Below are positions 41,734 through 50,286 of a stretch of DNA of 64,000 nt, piece by piece. Below the pieces are notes generated by a model that made no database searches, had not been told where the DNA came from, and worked only from the letters and a program-made list of their open reading frames with translations. The translations under genes and the position numbers were made by a program. This stretch comes from Catellatospora paridis (GTDB lineage Bacteria; Actinomycetota; Actinomycetes; Mycobacteriales; Micromonosporaceae). The stretch lies in the NCBI RefSeq assembly GCF_009720365.1, contig NZ_ML769322.1, forward strand, positions 123,629-187,628. The letters are read 5' to 3'. How positions within the stretch are numbered: the first letter of the stretch is position 1; the number at the start of each line of letters is the position of its first letter.

Positions 41734-41764
41734 AACGCGGCCCGACCCGGGACGGCCTGCGGCA

Positions 41765-42745
41765 CTAACGGAGCCAAGGCAGGTCGGCCTCGGGTTCGAA
41801 GAGGGCCGCGTACAGCGTGGCGTCGGTGCCGGGTCCGGTCAGCGCCAGCGGCACCCGGGTGGCCAACTCGCCCTCGTCGAGCAGGATCAGCCCGTGCCGG
41901 GAGAGCAGGTGCAGCACGTGCTGGGCGGTCTCGCTGTTCCCGCGTCGCCGCGGCAGCAGCAGCCGCCCCGACGCGAGCGCATCCCCGACGTGCAGCACCA
42001 CGGCGTACGGGCCGACCATGGACAGCCTGACCATCAGCGGCTCGGGACCGTGCAGCACCAGCGTGAACGACACGTCGCAGTTGACGTCGGTGTCGTCGGC
42101 GACCCGGCCGAGCGCCGCGAGCTCGTGACACAGATCGCGATAGGGCAGGCGGTCCACCGCCGCGGTCACGAACGAACGATTCGGCGCCACCGGACTGCGG
42201 TACGCCGTCCCGAGGTGTTCCACGCACCTGGTGACCACCGTCTGCCGGAACCTGCTCACCCGCACCGGTGCCGCGCCGCTCCTGCTCGACGCCGTGTTCC
42301 GGATCCGCCTCGTGCGGCCGTGCCGCGCCAGCAGGTCCAGCACCGCGGGCATCGTCGAGCCTTCGGACAGACCGCGCTGCAACCAGTCGCTCCAGGTCGC
42401 CAGCAGTTCGGGGCCGAGGCCGGGCACGTCGCCGCGCACTTCGAGGATCGCGTGCTCCGCCGCGCGGCGGGAGGCGTACGCGCGGTCCTTGTCGTCGCGC
42501 GCCAGCGCCACCCAGCGGTCCCGGCGCTCGCGATCGATCGCGAGCATCTGCACCACGACCGACATCACCAGGACAGGGTCGGCCGCGGTCGTGGCCATCA
42601 GCTGCCCGTGGCACTCGGGGCGGCACATCGCCTGCTGGTATAGCGGCCAGCGCTGGTGTTCGTCGCGCAGGTCGGCCGGCACCGGCACGCCGACGCAGCC
42701 GGCCAGCGCCGTCACCTCGCCGACGAGCGTGTCATCGCGTGGCAT
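41765..42745 (-). CDS. hypothetical protein, 326 residues
   Basis: No recognised domain. The N-terminal half is helical with CRPECHGQLM, whose Cys and His could bind metal, and MLAIDRERRDRWVALARDDKDRAYASRRAAE. The second half has strands (VSFTLVLHGPEPLMVRLSMVGPYAVVLHVGD). The end LTGPGTDATLYAALFEP looks like the closing strand of a small enzyme fold. It starts four bases after the NUDIX gene's stop on the same strand, so the two form an operon. The role is unknown. Confidence 0.65.
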   Translation of the reverse strand: MPRDDTLVGEVTALAGCVGVPVPADLRDEHQRWPLYQQAMCRPECHGQLMATTAADPVLVMSVVVQMLAIDRERRDRWVALARDDKDRAYASRRAAEHAILEVRGDVPGLGPELLATWSDWLQRGLSEGSTMPAVLDLLARHGRTRRIRNTASSRSGAAPVRVSRFRQTVVTRCVEHLGTAYRSPVAPNRSFVTAAVDRLPYRDLCHELAALGRVADDTDVNCDVSFTLVLHGPEPLMVRLSMVGPYAVVLHVGDALASGRLLLPRRRGNSETAQHVLHLLSRHGLILLDEGELATRVPLALTGPGTDATLYAALFEPEADLPWLR

Positions 42746-42749
42746 GGCC

Positions 42750-43223
42750 TCACCCCAGGTAGGGGGTCGGGCGGCGGTCCAGGTGGTGACGCAGCCGCAG
42801 ACGGGTCGACTCGTGAATCGGCATCGCGTCGAACTCGGCCGGGTCGACGTAGCGCAGGTCGGTGGACTCGTCGCTGAGCGCCAGGACGCCGCCGACGACC
42901 CGGGCGCGGAACACGAGGCTGAACTGCTGGCGCACCTCGCCGTCGCCGTACGCGATGACGTGCCCGGGGTCGGTGTAGACGCCGACCAGGCCGGTGATCT
43001 CGATGTCGAGGCCGGTCTCCTCGCGCACCTCGCGCACCACGCACTGCTCCAGGGTCTCGCCGATCTCCATGGTGCCGCCGGGCAGCGACCAGTTGCCAGA
43101 GTCGGCGCGCCGCTGCAGCAGCACCCGTGCCTGCTCGTCGACGATGACGGCGACCCCGCCGGGCACGATGCGGGCGGCCGTCGGCGCGTCAGGGTCGTGG
43201 TAATGGTCCCGGCGGATGCTCAT
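42750..43223 (-). CDS. NUDIX hydrolase
   Basis: 157 residues. Full Nudix box [23 protein letters not shown] at about residues 50-72 with all catalytic Glu and Arg, preceded by GNWSLPGG. Hydrolyses a nucleoside diphosphate linked to some moiety, substrate unknown. Residues [20 protein letters not shown] are the usual following strand. It lies just upstream of the 326-residue unknown gene (four bases apart), and downstream of the TetR gene at 43249 on the same strand (25 bases). Confidence 0.92.
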   Translation of the reverse strand: MSIRRDHYHDPDAPTAARIVPGGVAVIVDEQARVLLQRRADSGNWSLPGGTMEIGETLEQCVVREVREETGLDIEITGLVGVYTDPGHVIAYGDGEVRQQFSLVFRARVVGGVLALSDESTDLRYVDPAEFDAMPIHESTRLRLRHHLDRRPTPYLG

Positions 43224-43248
43224 GCCGCCTTCGTACCAGGCAGCTCCG

Positions 43249-43809
43249 TCACGGAGCCAGCCCGGCGAAGACCACGGCGAGCGTACGGGTCTGCAGCCGC
43301 TCGTCCCAGCCGCCCGTGACCGCGCCCTGGCACACTGCGCTGAGCAGCGCCATCACCTCGGGCAGGCGGACGTCGCGGCGGACCGTGCCCGCGTCCTGCG
43401 CCGAGTGCAGCAGCCCGTCGACGGAGCGTTCGAGCATGCCGACCGCATCGGGGATGCTCAACTCGGTGCCCGCCTGGGCGAGCAGGTCGAGCACGGTCTT
43501 CTGGCGTGCCGCCTGGGCGACCAGGGCGGTGAAGAAGGCGAACAGGGCCGCGCCCGGCGGGCTGTCCCGCTGCAGCGTCTCCACATCGGAGACCAGCCGT
43601 GCCAGCAGGCTTTTCATGATCTCGCGGAGCAGGTCGCCCTTGGTCGGGAAGTGCCGGAAGACGGTGCCGATGGCGACCCCGGCCCGGTTGGCGACCTCCT
43701 CGGTGGACGCGGCCGGTCCGCGCTCGGAGAACACCTGCTCGGCGGCCTCCAGGATGCGGACGCGGTTGCGCAGCGCGTCGGCGCGCAGCGGCTTGTCGTC
43801 GGACGGCAC
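43249..43809 (-). CDS. TetR family regulator
   Basis: 186 residues. HTH at about 17-60 ([23 protein letters not shown]). The C-terminal domain matches the form common in actinomycete TetR proteins of the SbtR-like type. The GTG at 43809 (GGGGGA upstream) is chosen; the frame is open far beyond, but nothing there looks coding. It is divergent from the SnoaL-like gene at 43891, and two related palindromes lie in the gap, so mutual control is likely. On its other side the NUDIX operon could be co-transcribed. Confidence 0.88.
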   Translation of the reverse strand: MPSDDKPLRADALRNRVRILEAAEQVFSERGPAASTEEVANRAGVAIGTVFRHFPTKGDLLREIMKSLLARLVSDVETLQRDSPPGAALFAFFTALVAQAARQKTVLDLLAQAGTELSIPDAVGMLERSVDGLLHSAQDAGTVRRDVRLPEVMALLSAVCQGAVTGGWDERLQTRTLAVVFAGLAP

Positions 43810-43829
43810 GGCCCTCCCCCTTGAAAAAG

Positions 43830-43871
43830 TGAGTCGCCACTCATTATCGTACGAAGTCGAGTCGCCGCTCA
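43830..43871. promoter_or_regulatory. two TetR-type half-palindromic sites
   Basis: TGAGTCGCCACTCA (43830-43843) and CGAGTCGCCGCTCA (43858-43871), 28 bases apart. Both have the GAGTCGCC core; the first is a perfect TGAGT/ACTCA palindrome. They lie between the divergent TetR and SnoaL-like genes. Confidence 0.7.
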
Positions 43872-43890
43872 TCTTAGCCGGAGGTGTCCG

Positions 43891-44301
43891 ATGTCCACGC
43901 CCCACGAAGCGTTCGCCCGACTGCGGCAGCAGTGGTTCCTGTCCGACCAGCCCACCCTCGACCCGGACCTGTTCACCGAGGACGTCGTCGTGCAGATGCC
44001 GTTCGCGGCGCCCGGCCACCCCGACCGCGTCGAGGGCCGGGCCGCGTTCGTGGCGTTCGCCGAGGCCGGACGGGCCGCGCTGCCGGTGCGGTTCGACCAG
44101 TGCCTGATCACCGCGGCGCACGGGACCGCCGACCCGGACGTCATCGTCGTGGAGTACGAGCTGGGCGGCACGATCACCACCACCGGCGCACGGGCGTCCG
44201 CGCCGTTCATCGGCGTGCTGCGCGTCCGCGACGGCCGCATCGCCCGGTGGCGGGAATACCAGCACACCCTCGCCATCGCGGCCGCCCTCGCCACGGACTG
44301 A
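43891..44301 (+). CDS. SnoaL-like / NTF2-fold protein
   Basis: 136 residues. Cone-shaped alpha+beta barrel as in SnoaL: ARLRQQWFLSD, DPDLFTEDVVVQMPFA, VEGRAAFVAFAE, VEYELGGTI, and FIGVLRVRDGRIARWREYQ near the end. The family includes cyclases and isomerases and many unknowns; the position of a catalytic Asp or Tyr cannot be settled. ATG at 43891 with GGAGG seven bases upstream. Divergent from, and probably repressed by, the TetR at 43249. Confidence 0.85.
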   Translation: MSTPHEAFARLRQQWFLSDQPTLDPDLFTEDVVVQMPFAAPGHPDRVEGRAAFVAFAEAGRAALPVRFDQCLITAAHGTADPDVIVVEYELGGTITTTGARASAPFIGVLRVRDGRIARWREYQHTLAIAAALATD

Positions 44302-44318
44302 CAGGCGGATCCGCCGAC

Positions 44319-45251
44319 TTACTCGGCCCGCTCGCCGACCGCCGGCTCCATCGTGACGCCCGGCAGTTCGCCGGTCGCGCAGTACCTGCGCAGGACTTCC
44401 ATCGCGAGTTCCATGGGCAGGTACGCCTCCGGCGGATAGACATGCACCCGCGTGTCGGCGAAGGCCACCCAGAACGTGCTCAACCCGTCCATCGTCACCA
44501 CCTGCTGCCGCCGTAGGTCGCCCGGCTCGGTCACCAGCACACTCCGCTCTACGCCGAGGCTGATCCGCACCGTCACGCCTTCGTCGGGTGTGAACTCGGC
44601 GAACCTCGGCAGGGTGACCGTGCTCAGGTGCAGCCGCAACAACTCTGCCTGCAGCTGCGCAGAAGTCCGCACCTTACGACATCGCGTGCCGTCGTCCCAC
44701 GTCAGAACCCCGCCGCCGTCCTGGTTCACCGGCGTCGCCCGCCATGACACGACCCGGACGACATGCGGTTTCGCCAGCGGCTCTCGCACGATCTTCGCCC
44801 GCTCCGCGACGGGGGCCGCCGGCTCCAGCGGCTTGGCCGGGCGCGGGCGCGTGGCCGCCATCGCCCGGTAGGCCGCGAGCGCCACCGCGCCGAGCGCGAT
44901 CACCGCGAGCACCAGCGCCAGCGTTTCGCGCCACACCCCGCCCTCGGCGAGGGGCACGAGCCGGTCGATCAGCACGATTCCCAGCGTGTACAGCACCGGA
45001 ACCGCCCACATTCCGTACCTGCGGAGCGGCGTCGACCCCGGACGGGGCGAAGGTTCGATCGGCTCACGGTCCGACAGATGTCGCTGCACGGATCCCAGGC
45101 CGAGCATGGCCGCGATCAGCGGCAGAAACAGGTGGGACCGCACGAACCCGTCCGGCACGAACAGGTGAAGGCAGACATAGCAAAGGAAGCAGAACCCGGA
45201 AGCCGTGCCCACGAAGCTCCACTCACGAATCGGCGTCCACCACCGACTCAT
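44319..45251 (-). CDS. membrane protein with Imm1-like C-terminal domain
   Basis: 310 residues. Four membrane helices near the N-terminus (about 13-32, 40-55, 80-97, 108-128), then a cytoplasmic part. From about 215 to 300 the pattern (strand, LSTFWVAF, PPEAYLPMELAMEVLRRYCATGELP) is like the Imm1 family of toxin immunity proteins. A membrane-anchored Imm1-like domain is unusual. No toxin gene is next to it. It starts with ATG at 45251. Convergent with the SnoaL-like gene, 17 bases away. The domain call is moderately certain. Confidence 0.6.
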   Translation of the reverse strand: MSRWWTPIREWSFVGTASGFCFLCYVCLHLFVPDGFVRSHLFLPLIAAMLGLGSVQRHLSDREPIEPSPRPGSTPLRRYGMWAVPVLYTLGIVLIDRLVPLAEGGVWRETLALVLAVIALGAVALAAYRAMAATRPRPAKPLEPAAPVAERAKIVREPLAKPHVVRVVSWRATPVNQDGGGVLTWDDGTRCRKVRTSAQLQAELLRLHLSTVTLPRFAEFTPDEGVTVRISLGVERSVLVTEPGDLRRQQVVTMDGLSTFWVAFADTRVHVYPPEAYLPMELAMEVLRRYCATGELPGVTMEPAVGERAE

Positions 45252-45388
45252 GCTCGACCGCTCCGCGGCACGCCGGGCTGTTCAAGGAACGCATGGCGCA
45301 AAGTCGTCCCGAAGTGATGCACGCCGTCGAGCCCCCGATGCGTCCAGCCGGTGTAGACGCCGACCGTAGCCGCCCGGCGCCAGTGCGC

Positions 45389-46672
45389 CTACAGCAGTTT
45401 CTGCTTCTTCAGGTAGGTGACCAGCTCGTCGTACGCGCCGCCCTCGTTGGCGAACATCGCCACGTTGCGGGCGGTGGTGAACCACGGCCCCGTGGACGGG
45501 CGCACCTCGCGCAGCGCCGCCTCGAAGTCGCGCTGCTCGATCATCCGCAGGTCGCCGCTGGTGATGGACGCGTGCATGGCGTACTCGGTGGCGGTCTCGC
45601 ACAGGTGCGCCAGGTCCGCGCCGGAGAACTGCTCCGTCGACGCGGCCAGCTTCTTCAGGTCGATGCCCGCGATGGGCCGCTGCCGCAGGTGGTACTCGAT
45701 GATCGACCGGCGGGCGGTGGCATCGGGCGGGGCGACCAGCACGGTGCGGTCCAGCCGGCCGGGGCGGCGCAGGGCCGGGTCGACGTCCCACGGAGCGTTG
45801 GTCGCGGCCAGCACGAACACGCCCTCGTTGGCGCCCTCCATGCCGTCCAGCTCGGCCAGCAGCTGGTTGCCGAGGGTGCGCATCGCCGAGGACTTCATCT
45901 GGCTGCGCTTGTGGCCGAGCGCGTCGACCTCGTCGAGGAAGATCACGCACGGGGCGTTGCGCCGGGCCGTCTCGAAGATCTCGTGCAGGTTGCGCTCGGA
46001 CTCCCCGATCCACATGTTCAGCACGTCGACCAGCGAGATCGTGGTGAACTTCGCGCCCATCTCCCCGGCGACCGCGCGGGCCAGGAACGTCTTGCCGCAG
46101 CCGGGCGGGCCGTAGAGCAGCAGGCCGCCGCGCAGGCTCTTGCCGTACAGCTCGCGCAGTTTCGGGTTCTTCATCGGCGCGAGGAATGCCAGCTCCAGGC
46201 GCTTCTTGACGTCGACCATGCCGCCGACGTCGGCGAGCCGCACGTCGCTGGTCTCGACGTCGATGACCCGGTCGCCGTCGCCCTGCACAGCCTCGGGCTC
46301 GTCGTCGGCGGCCGCGAAACGCGGCGGCACCGAGTCGGCGAACTGCTCCTCGTACGCCTTCCAGTCCAGGTCGCCGCGCGATGCGGCGGGCCGCCCGCCC
46401 TCGGCACGATCGGTGTCCGGCTCCGACGGACCGGGCTGCACGTCGGCAGGCGTCTGCACGGCAGCGGGTCCGGGGCCGCCGAGGGCGCGAGCCATCAGCG
46501 CCTGCGCCTGCTCGTGCTGCGGCTGCTGCGCCAGCACCGCCGCGAGCTGCGCGATCGCCTCCCCCGACCGGTCCGCGGCGACCAGCAGCTCGGCGACGTG
46601 CAGCCGCAGCGGCACGTCGTCGGGGCGGGCGGCGACGGCCGCGAGCAGACTTTCGATCAGCGAGGAGCTCAT
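45389..46672 (-). CDS. AAA+ ATPase with N-terminal TPR-like helices
   Basis: 427 residues. Residues 1-65 form two TPR-like helical hairpins (SLIESLLAAVAARPDDVPLRLHVAELLVAADRSGEA), then a Pro-rich linker, then a CDC48/Vps4-like AAA module: Walker A GPPGCGKT 188-195, pore-loop segment DVLNMWIGESERN, Walker B VIFLDEVDALG, second-region motif RRPGRLDRTV, sensor FVLAATNAPW. It probably forms a hexamer that remodels a protein target. It starts with ATG at 46672 and is divergent from two genes for a membrane protein and a TPR membrane protein. Confidence 0.9.
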   Translation of the reverse strand: MSSSLIESLLAAVAARPDDVPLRLHVAELLVAADRSGEAIAQLAAVLAQQPQHEQAQALMARALGGPGPAAVQTPADVQPGPSEPDTDRAEGGRPAASRGDLDWKAYEEQFADSVPPRFAAADDEPEAVQGDGDRVIDVETSDVRLADVGGMVDVKKRLELAFLAPMKNPKLRELYGKSLRGGLLLYGPPGCGKTFLARAVAGEMGAKFTTISLVDVLNMWIGESERNLHEIFETARRNAPCVIFLDEVDALGHKRSQMKSSAMRTLGNQLLAELDGMEGANEGVFVLAATNAPWDVDPALRRPGRLDRTVLVAPPDATARRSIIEYHLRQRPIAGIDLKKLAASTEQFSGADLAHLCETATEYAMHASITSGDLRMIEQRDFEAALREVRPSTGPWFTTARNVAMFANEGGAYDELVTYLKKQKLL

Positions 46673-46730
46673 GGCGTGCCATTATGCTGTGCCGACTCGA
46701 ACCGGCAACGCCCCTGCCCTAGGACCCCTC

Positions 46731-47162
46731 ATGAACGACGACCTGTTCCAGCCGACCATCGGCTCCCGCCAGGTGCTCGCCGTGCCGCCGTGGCGGCCCT
46801 CCTCGATCGTCTACCCGGCGTTCTTCGGCGGCCCGCTGGCCGTGACGGTGCTCGGGGTGCTCAACGCGCGCCGCCTGGCGCTGGGCCGCAACCAGCAGCT
46901 GGCCGTGGCCGCGGCAGGGCTGGCCGCCGTCGTCGCCCGGCTGGTCGTGGCCGGCCTGTTCGGCGGGCAGGCGGGGGCCCGGACGTTGGGCACCCTCTTC
47001 GGGCTCGCCGTCTGGGGCGTCGTGGCCGCGACCCAGAAGAAGGCATTCCGGGCGTACGAGTACGGCGACCGCGAACCCGCGAGCCTCTTCGGCCCCGGTC
47101 TGGCCGCCGTCATCGGCTGCGGCATCCTCGAGAACATCCTGATCGCAGTGGTGGTGGACTGA
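46731..47162 (+). CDS. membrane protein paired with the TPR gene
   Basis: 143 residues with an N-terminal cytoplasmic tail (MNDDLFQPTIGSRQVLAVPPW) and three to four hydrophobic segments (about 26-45, 55-75, 85-103, 122-141). No known family recognised. ATG at 46731 with AGGA upstream. Its stop shares an A with the ATG of the next TPR gene (TGATG), so they are translated together. The AAA+ gene is divergent 58 bases upstream, suggesting a three-gene functional unit. Confidence 0.8.
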   Translation: MNDDLFQPTIGSRQVLAVPPWRPSSIVYPAFFGGPLAVTVLGVLNARRLALGRNQQLAVAAAGLAAVVARLVVAGLFGGQAGARTLGTLFGLAVWGVVAATQKKAFRAYEYGDREPASLFGPGLAAVIGCGILENILIAVVVD

Positions 47163-48037
47163 TGACCGAGCACGCCTACGCCCCGGCGCTGATGCGCGCG
47201 CACGCACTGCTGGCGGCCGACCGGCCCGAGGAGGCGCTGCGCGAGCTCGCGGTGCTGCCCGAGTCCGACGCCGTGTCGGCGATCGTGTTCGAGCTGCGCG
47301 CGGCCGCGCTGCTCCAGCTCGAACGCTGGACCGAGGCGGGCGACGCGGCCCGGGCCGGGCTCGCCGCCGGCGGCCCCGACCCGGATCTGCTCTGCCAACT
47401 CGGCTTCGCCGAGTACCGGCTGGGCCGGCACGAGACCGCCGAGCGGGCGCTGCTCGACGGGCTCGCGATCGCGCCGGAGGACGTCAGCCTGCTGTGCGTG
47501 TACGCCCGGCTGTGCCTGGAGCACGGGCAGCTCGACAAGGCCCGCCGCCTCGTCGACCTGGCCGCGGCGCAGCAACCCGACGCCCCGACGGTGTACGCGA
47601 CCCGGGTGCAGCTCGCCCACGCGAGCGGCGACGACGCGCTCGCGCAGCGGATCAGTCGCGAGTTCGTCGCCGCGCATCCCGAGAACGCGCAGGCGCACGC
47701 CCTGCTCGGCGGCACCAGCGCGGCCCGCGGGCAGGTGCGCTCGGCCTACTCGGGGCTGCGCCAGGCGGTCGCGAACGACCCGGCCGACCGCGACTACGCG
47801 AAGGCCGCATACGAGGCGCGGATCGCGCTGCACCCGTTGATGCTGCCGGTGCGCCCCTTCGCCCGGTTCGGGGCGGTCAAGACGTGGATCGCCGCGATCG
47901 TCGTCATCTACGGCCTGCGTGCGCTCGGGCTGTACCCGCTGGCGACGGTGGCCGGCCTGGCGTGGTTCGCGCTGTGCGTCTACTCGTGGGTCGTGCCGCC
48001 GCTGCTGCGCCGGTGGCTGCTGCGCCGCTGGCGCTGA
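47162..48037 (+). CDS. TPR protein with C-terminal membrane segment
   Basis: 291 residues. About six tetratricopeptide helix pairs from 1 to 210, e.g. APALMRAHALLAADRPEEALRELA, DLLCQLGFAEYRLGRHETAERALLDGLAIAP, YARLCLEHGQLDKARRLVDLAA. Two hydrophobic helices near the end (about 232-255, 258-280) and a basic tail RRWLLRRWR anchor it to the membrane. A TPR scaffold facing the cytoplasm is likely. It is coupled to the preceding membrane protein gene. A short palindrome at 48043-48056 follows. Confidence 0.82.
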   Translation: MTEHAYAPALMRAHALLAADRPEEALRELAVLPESDAVSAIVFELRAAALLQLERWTEAGDAARAGLAAGGPDPDLLCQLGFAEYRLGRHETAERALLDGLAIAPEDVSLLCVYARLCLEHGQLDKARRLVDLAAAQQPDAPTVYATRVQLAHASGDDALAQRISREFVAAHPENAQAHALLGGTSAARGQVRSAYSGLRQAVANDPADRDYAKAAYEARIALHPLMLPVRPFARFGAVKTWIAAIVVIYGLRALGLYPLATVAGLAWFALCVYSWVVPPLLRRWLLRRWR

Positions 48038-48091
48038 CCGTCGCCCCGCGCGGGGCGCGGCCGCCGGACGACCGTGGCATGATCTGCGGCC

Positions 48092-49105
48092 ATGCGTCTT
48101 CTCGACGACGAGGCCCTGCAGCGGTCCTCGGTGGTGGCGAACAACGCGATGAACCGCGAACGCGGGCTCGACGGCGTCAACAGCTACGCCCGTGACCTGG
48201 GCTTGCATCCGCTGGACCGGCTCCGGTCGCGCCTCGCGGAGCACGGTGCGGCGGCGTGGCTGGACCTGTGCTGCGGCCAGGGCCGGGCGTTGGCCCAGGC
48301 CGCCCGGCAGGCGCCGGACGGCCTGGAGTTGGTCGGCGTGGACCTGGTCGACCACTTCGACCCGCAGGCGACCGGGGTGGACGGCCTGACTCTGGTCACC
48401 GCCTCGCTCTCGCAGTGGCAGCCGGACCGGACGTTCGACCTGATCACCTGCGTGCACGGGCTGCACTACGTGGGCGACAAGCTCGGCGTGCTGGCCCGTG
48501 CGCTGACCTGGCTGGCGCCGGGTGGCGTGTTCGCCGCGCACCTGGACCTGGCGAGCATCCGGCTGGTCGACGGGACACCGGCGACGCAGCTGGTCCGGCG
48601 GCTGCTGCGCGAGGCCGGGGTCGCCTACGACGCCCGCCGCCGCATCGTCACCCGCACCGGCCCGGCCGTGCTGGACCTGCCGCTGGAGTACGCCGGAGCC
48701 GACGACCAGGCCGGCCCGAACTACACCGGCCAGCCCGCCGTCGACTCCTACTACCGCCCGCTGCGCACCGGCACCCGGCCCGACCCGGCGCCGCCGCCGC
48801 GCCGCGCGGTGGCCGTCGACGACCGGGGCGTACGCGTCGAGCACGACGGCTCGATCTTCGAGGTCGAATGGCGCGACGTCCACCGCGCCTCGGTCTCCCG
48901 GTTCGTGGTCGAGATCGCCGACATCGACCACCTCGAACTGACCGTCGACCTCGTGTACGGCCACTACCTGACCGTCCTCGACAGCGACGAGGGGTTCGCC
49001 GCGGCCGTGGCCGAGTTCGCCCGCCGATCCGGGCGCCCCGCGCCCGACCTGTCGCAGTCGCGGGCCGGGCACGACGACATCGAGCTGTGGCAGCAGGACG
49101 GCTGA
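48092..49105 (+). CDS. class I SAM-dependent methyltransferase
   Basis: 337 residues. SAM-binding motif I WLDLCCGQGRAL near residues 56-67, acidic residue in VGVDLVD (motif post I), DLITCVHGLHYV and WLAPGGVFAAHLDL (motifs II/III). A C-terminal domain of about 150 residues (EYAGADDQAGPNY, DSYYRPLR) is not typical and may bind substrate. The substrate is unknown. ATG at 48092. Monocistronic. Confidence 0.87.
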   Translation: MRLLDDEALQRSSVVANNAMNRERGLDGVNSYARDLGLHPLDRLRSRLAEHGAAAWLDLCCGQGRALAQAARQAPDGLELVGVDLVDHFDPQATGVDGLTLVTASLSQWQPDRTFDLITCVHGLHYVGDKLGVLARALTWLAPGGVFAAHLDLASIRLVDGTPATQLVRRLLREAGVAYDARRRIVTRTGPAVLDLPLEYAGADDQAGPNYTGQPAVDSYYRPLRTGTRPDPAPPPRRAVAVDDRGVRVEHDGSIFEVEWRDVHRASVSRFVVEIADIDHLELTVDLVYGHYLTVLDSDEGFAAAVAEFARRSGRPAPDLSQSRAGHDDIELWQQDG

Positions 49106-49191
49106 CCCGGCCCGGCGCGGCGACACGGACCGGTCCACCGACACGCGATTGGCCGTGCCGCGGCCGACGACGACCAGGTTAAGGTGCCGGT

Positions 49192-49995
49192 ATGCGGATA
49201 AGGATCATCGACGCGTTCACCGACCGGCCGTTCGGCGGCAACCCGGCCGGCGTCGTCGTGCTCGACGCGGACACGTTCCCGGACGAGACGTGGATGCAGC
49301 GCGTAGCGGCCGAGATGAACCTAGCCGAGACCGCGTTCGCGCACCCGCGCGGCGGGCAGGACTGGGCGCTGCGCTGGTTCACGCCGCTGTGCGAGGTGAA
49401 CCTGTGCGGCCACGCCACCCTGGCCATGGCCCACGCCCTGGTCGAGGACAAGCTGATCGGCGACGTGGTCGCGTTCGACAGCCGCAGCGGGATCCTGACC
49501 ACCGCCGTCGCCGAGGACGGGGACATCACCCTGGACTTCCCGGTATCGCCGCTGACCCCCGTCGAGCCGGTCGGGGTCGCCGAGGCGCTGGGCGCACCGG
49601 TGCTCGCCGCGTACGAGACCGGCCCAGCGCTGGGCGACCTGCTCGTCGAGGTCGCCGACGAGCAGACGGTCCGCGGCCTGCGGCCGGACCTGAGCCGGGT
49701 CGCGGCGCTGGCCACCCGTGGGGTGATCGTGACGGCGGCCGCCGCCGACCCGGCGTCGGGATACGACTTCGTGTCACGGTTCTTCGGCCCGGCCGTCGGC
49801 GTCCCGGAGGACCCGGTGACCGGCAGCGCCCACACCGCGCTCGCGCCGCTGTGGGCGTCACGGCTCGGCCGCGACGAGCTGGTCGGCCTGCAGGCCTCGG
49901 CCCGGTCCGGGCTGGTCCGCACGGCACTGCGCGGCGACCGCGTCGAACTGACCGGCCGCGCCGTCACCGTGCTCGACGGCACCCTGCACGCCTGA
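49192..49995 (+). CDS. PhzF family isomerase-like protein
   Basis: 267 residues with the two-lobed diaminopimelate-epimerase-like fold. The N-terminal IIDAFTDRPFGGNPAGVV and the catalytic Glu in MNLAETAFA (near residue 45) are as in PhzF; LRWFTPLCEVNLCGHATL is the family hallmark, and VPEDPVTGSAHTALAP the second-half anion site. PhzF itself acts in phenazine synthesis; most relatives have unknown substrates. ATG at 49192. No phenazine genes are nearby. Confidence 0.93.
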   Translation: MRIRIIDAFTDRPFGGNPAGVVVLDADTFPDETWMQRVAAEMNLAETAFAHPRGGQDWALRWFTPLCEVNLCGHATLAMAHALVEDKLIGDVVAFDSRSGILTTAVAEDGDITLDFPVSPLTPVEPVGVAEALGAPVLAAYETGPALGDLLVEVADEQTVRGLRPDLSRVAALATRGVIVTAAAADPASGYDFVSRFFGPAVGVPEDPVTGSAHTALAPLWASRLGRDELVGLQASARSGLVRTALRGDRVELTGRAVTVLDGTLHA

Positions 49996-50006
49996 TCAGT
50001 TCTAGT

Positions 50007-50255
50007 TCACCGCCGCGTGTACTCGGCCAGACGTTCGTCGAGCCGACGCCGCCGGTCTGGGTCGGAGCGCCGTACGTCTGCTTCGAAGACCGAACGCGCT
50101 ATGCGTTCGTACTCGTCAAGTGGCACCTGTTCGACACCGACCGCCGCCAGTGCGCGTCGGGTCGCCTCGCGGACCTGGCTTGCGGTGCCCTCGTCGCAAG
50201 CCCGCGACCCATCTGCAGAGTCATCGGCCTGATTGGCGGCGAACTCGGCGGTCAC
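50007..50255 (-). CDS. small hypothetical protein
   Basis: 82 residues, GTG start. The C-terminal 55 residues are amphipathic helices rich in Arg and Glu (REATRRALAAVGVEQVPLDEYERIARSVFEADVRRSDPDRRRR). The N-terminus is Asp/Ala rich. No known family. It lies 12 bases from the convergent PhzF gene and just upstream of the MOSC gene on the same strand (31 bases), but no ribosome site is evident. Codon use is like the neighbours. Confidence 0.5.
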   Translation of the reverse strand: MTAEFAANQADDSADGSRACDEGTASQVREATRRALAAVGVEQVPLDEYERIARSVFEADVRRSDPDRRRRLDERLAEYTRR

Positions 50256-50286
50256 CCGGGGAGCCTATGCCGGTTCGACGCCGCCG

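Noticed and set aside
49192-49995. A phenazine biosynthesis locus because of PhzF
   Set aside because: No other phz genes nearby; PhzF relatives are widespread outside phenazine clusters.
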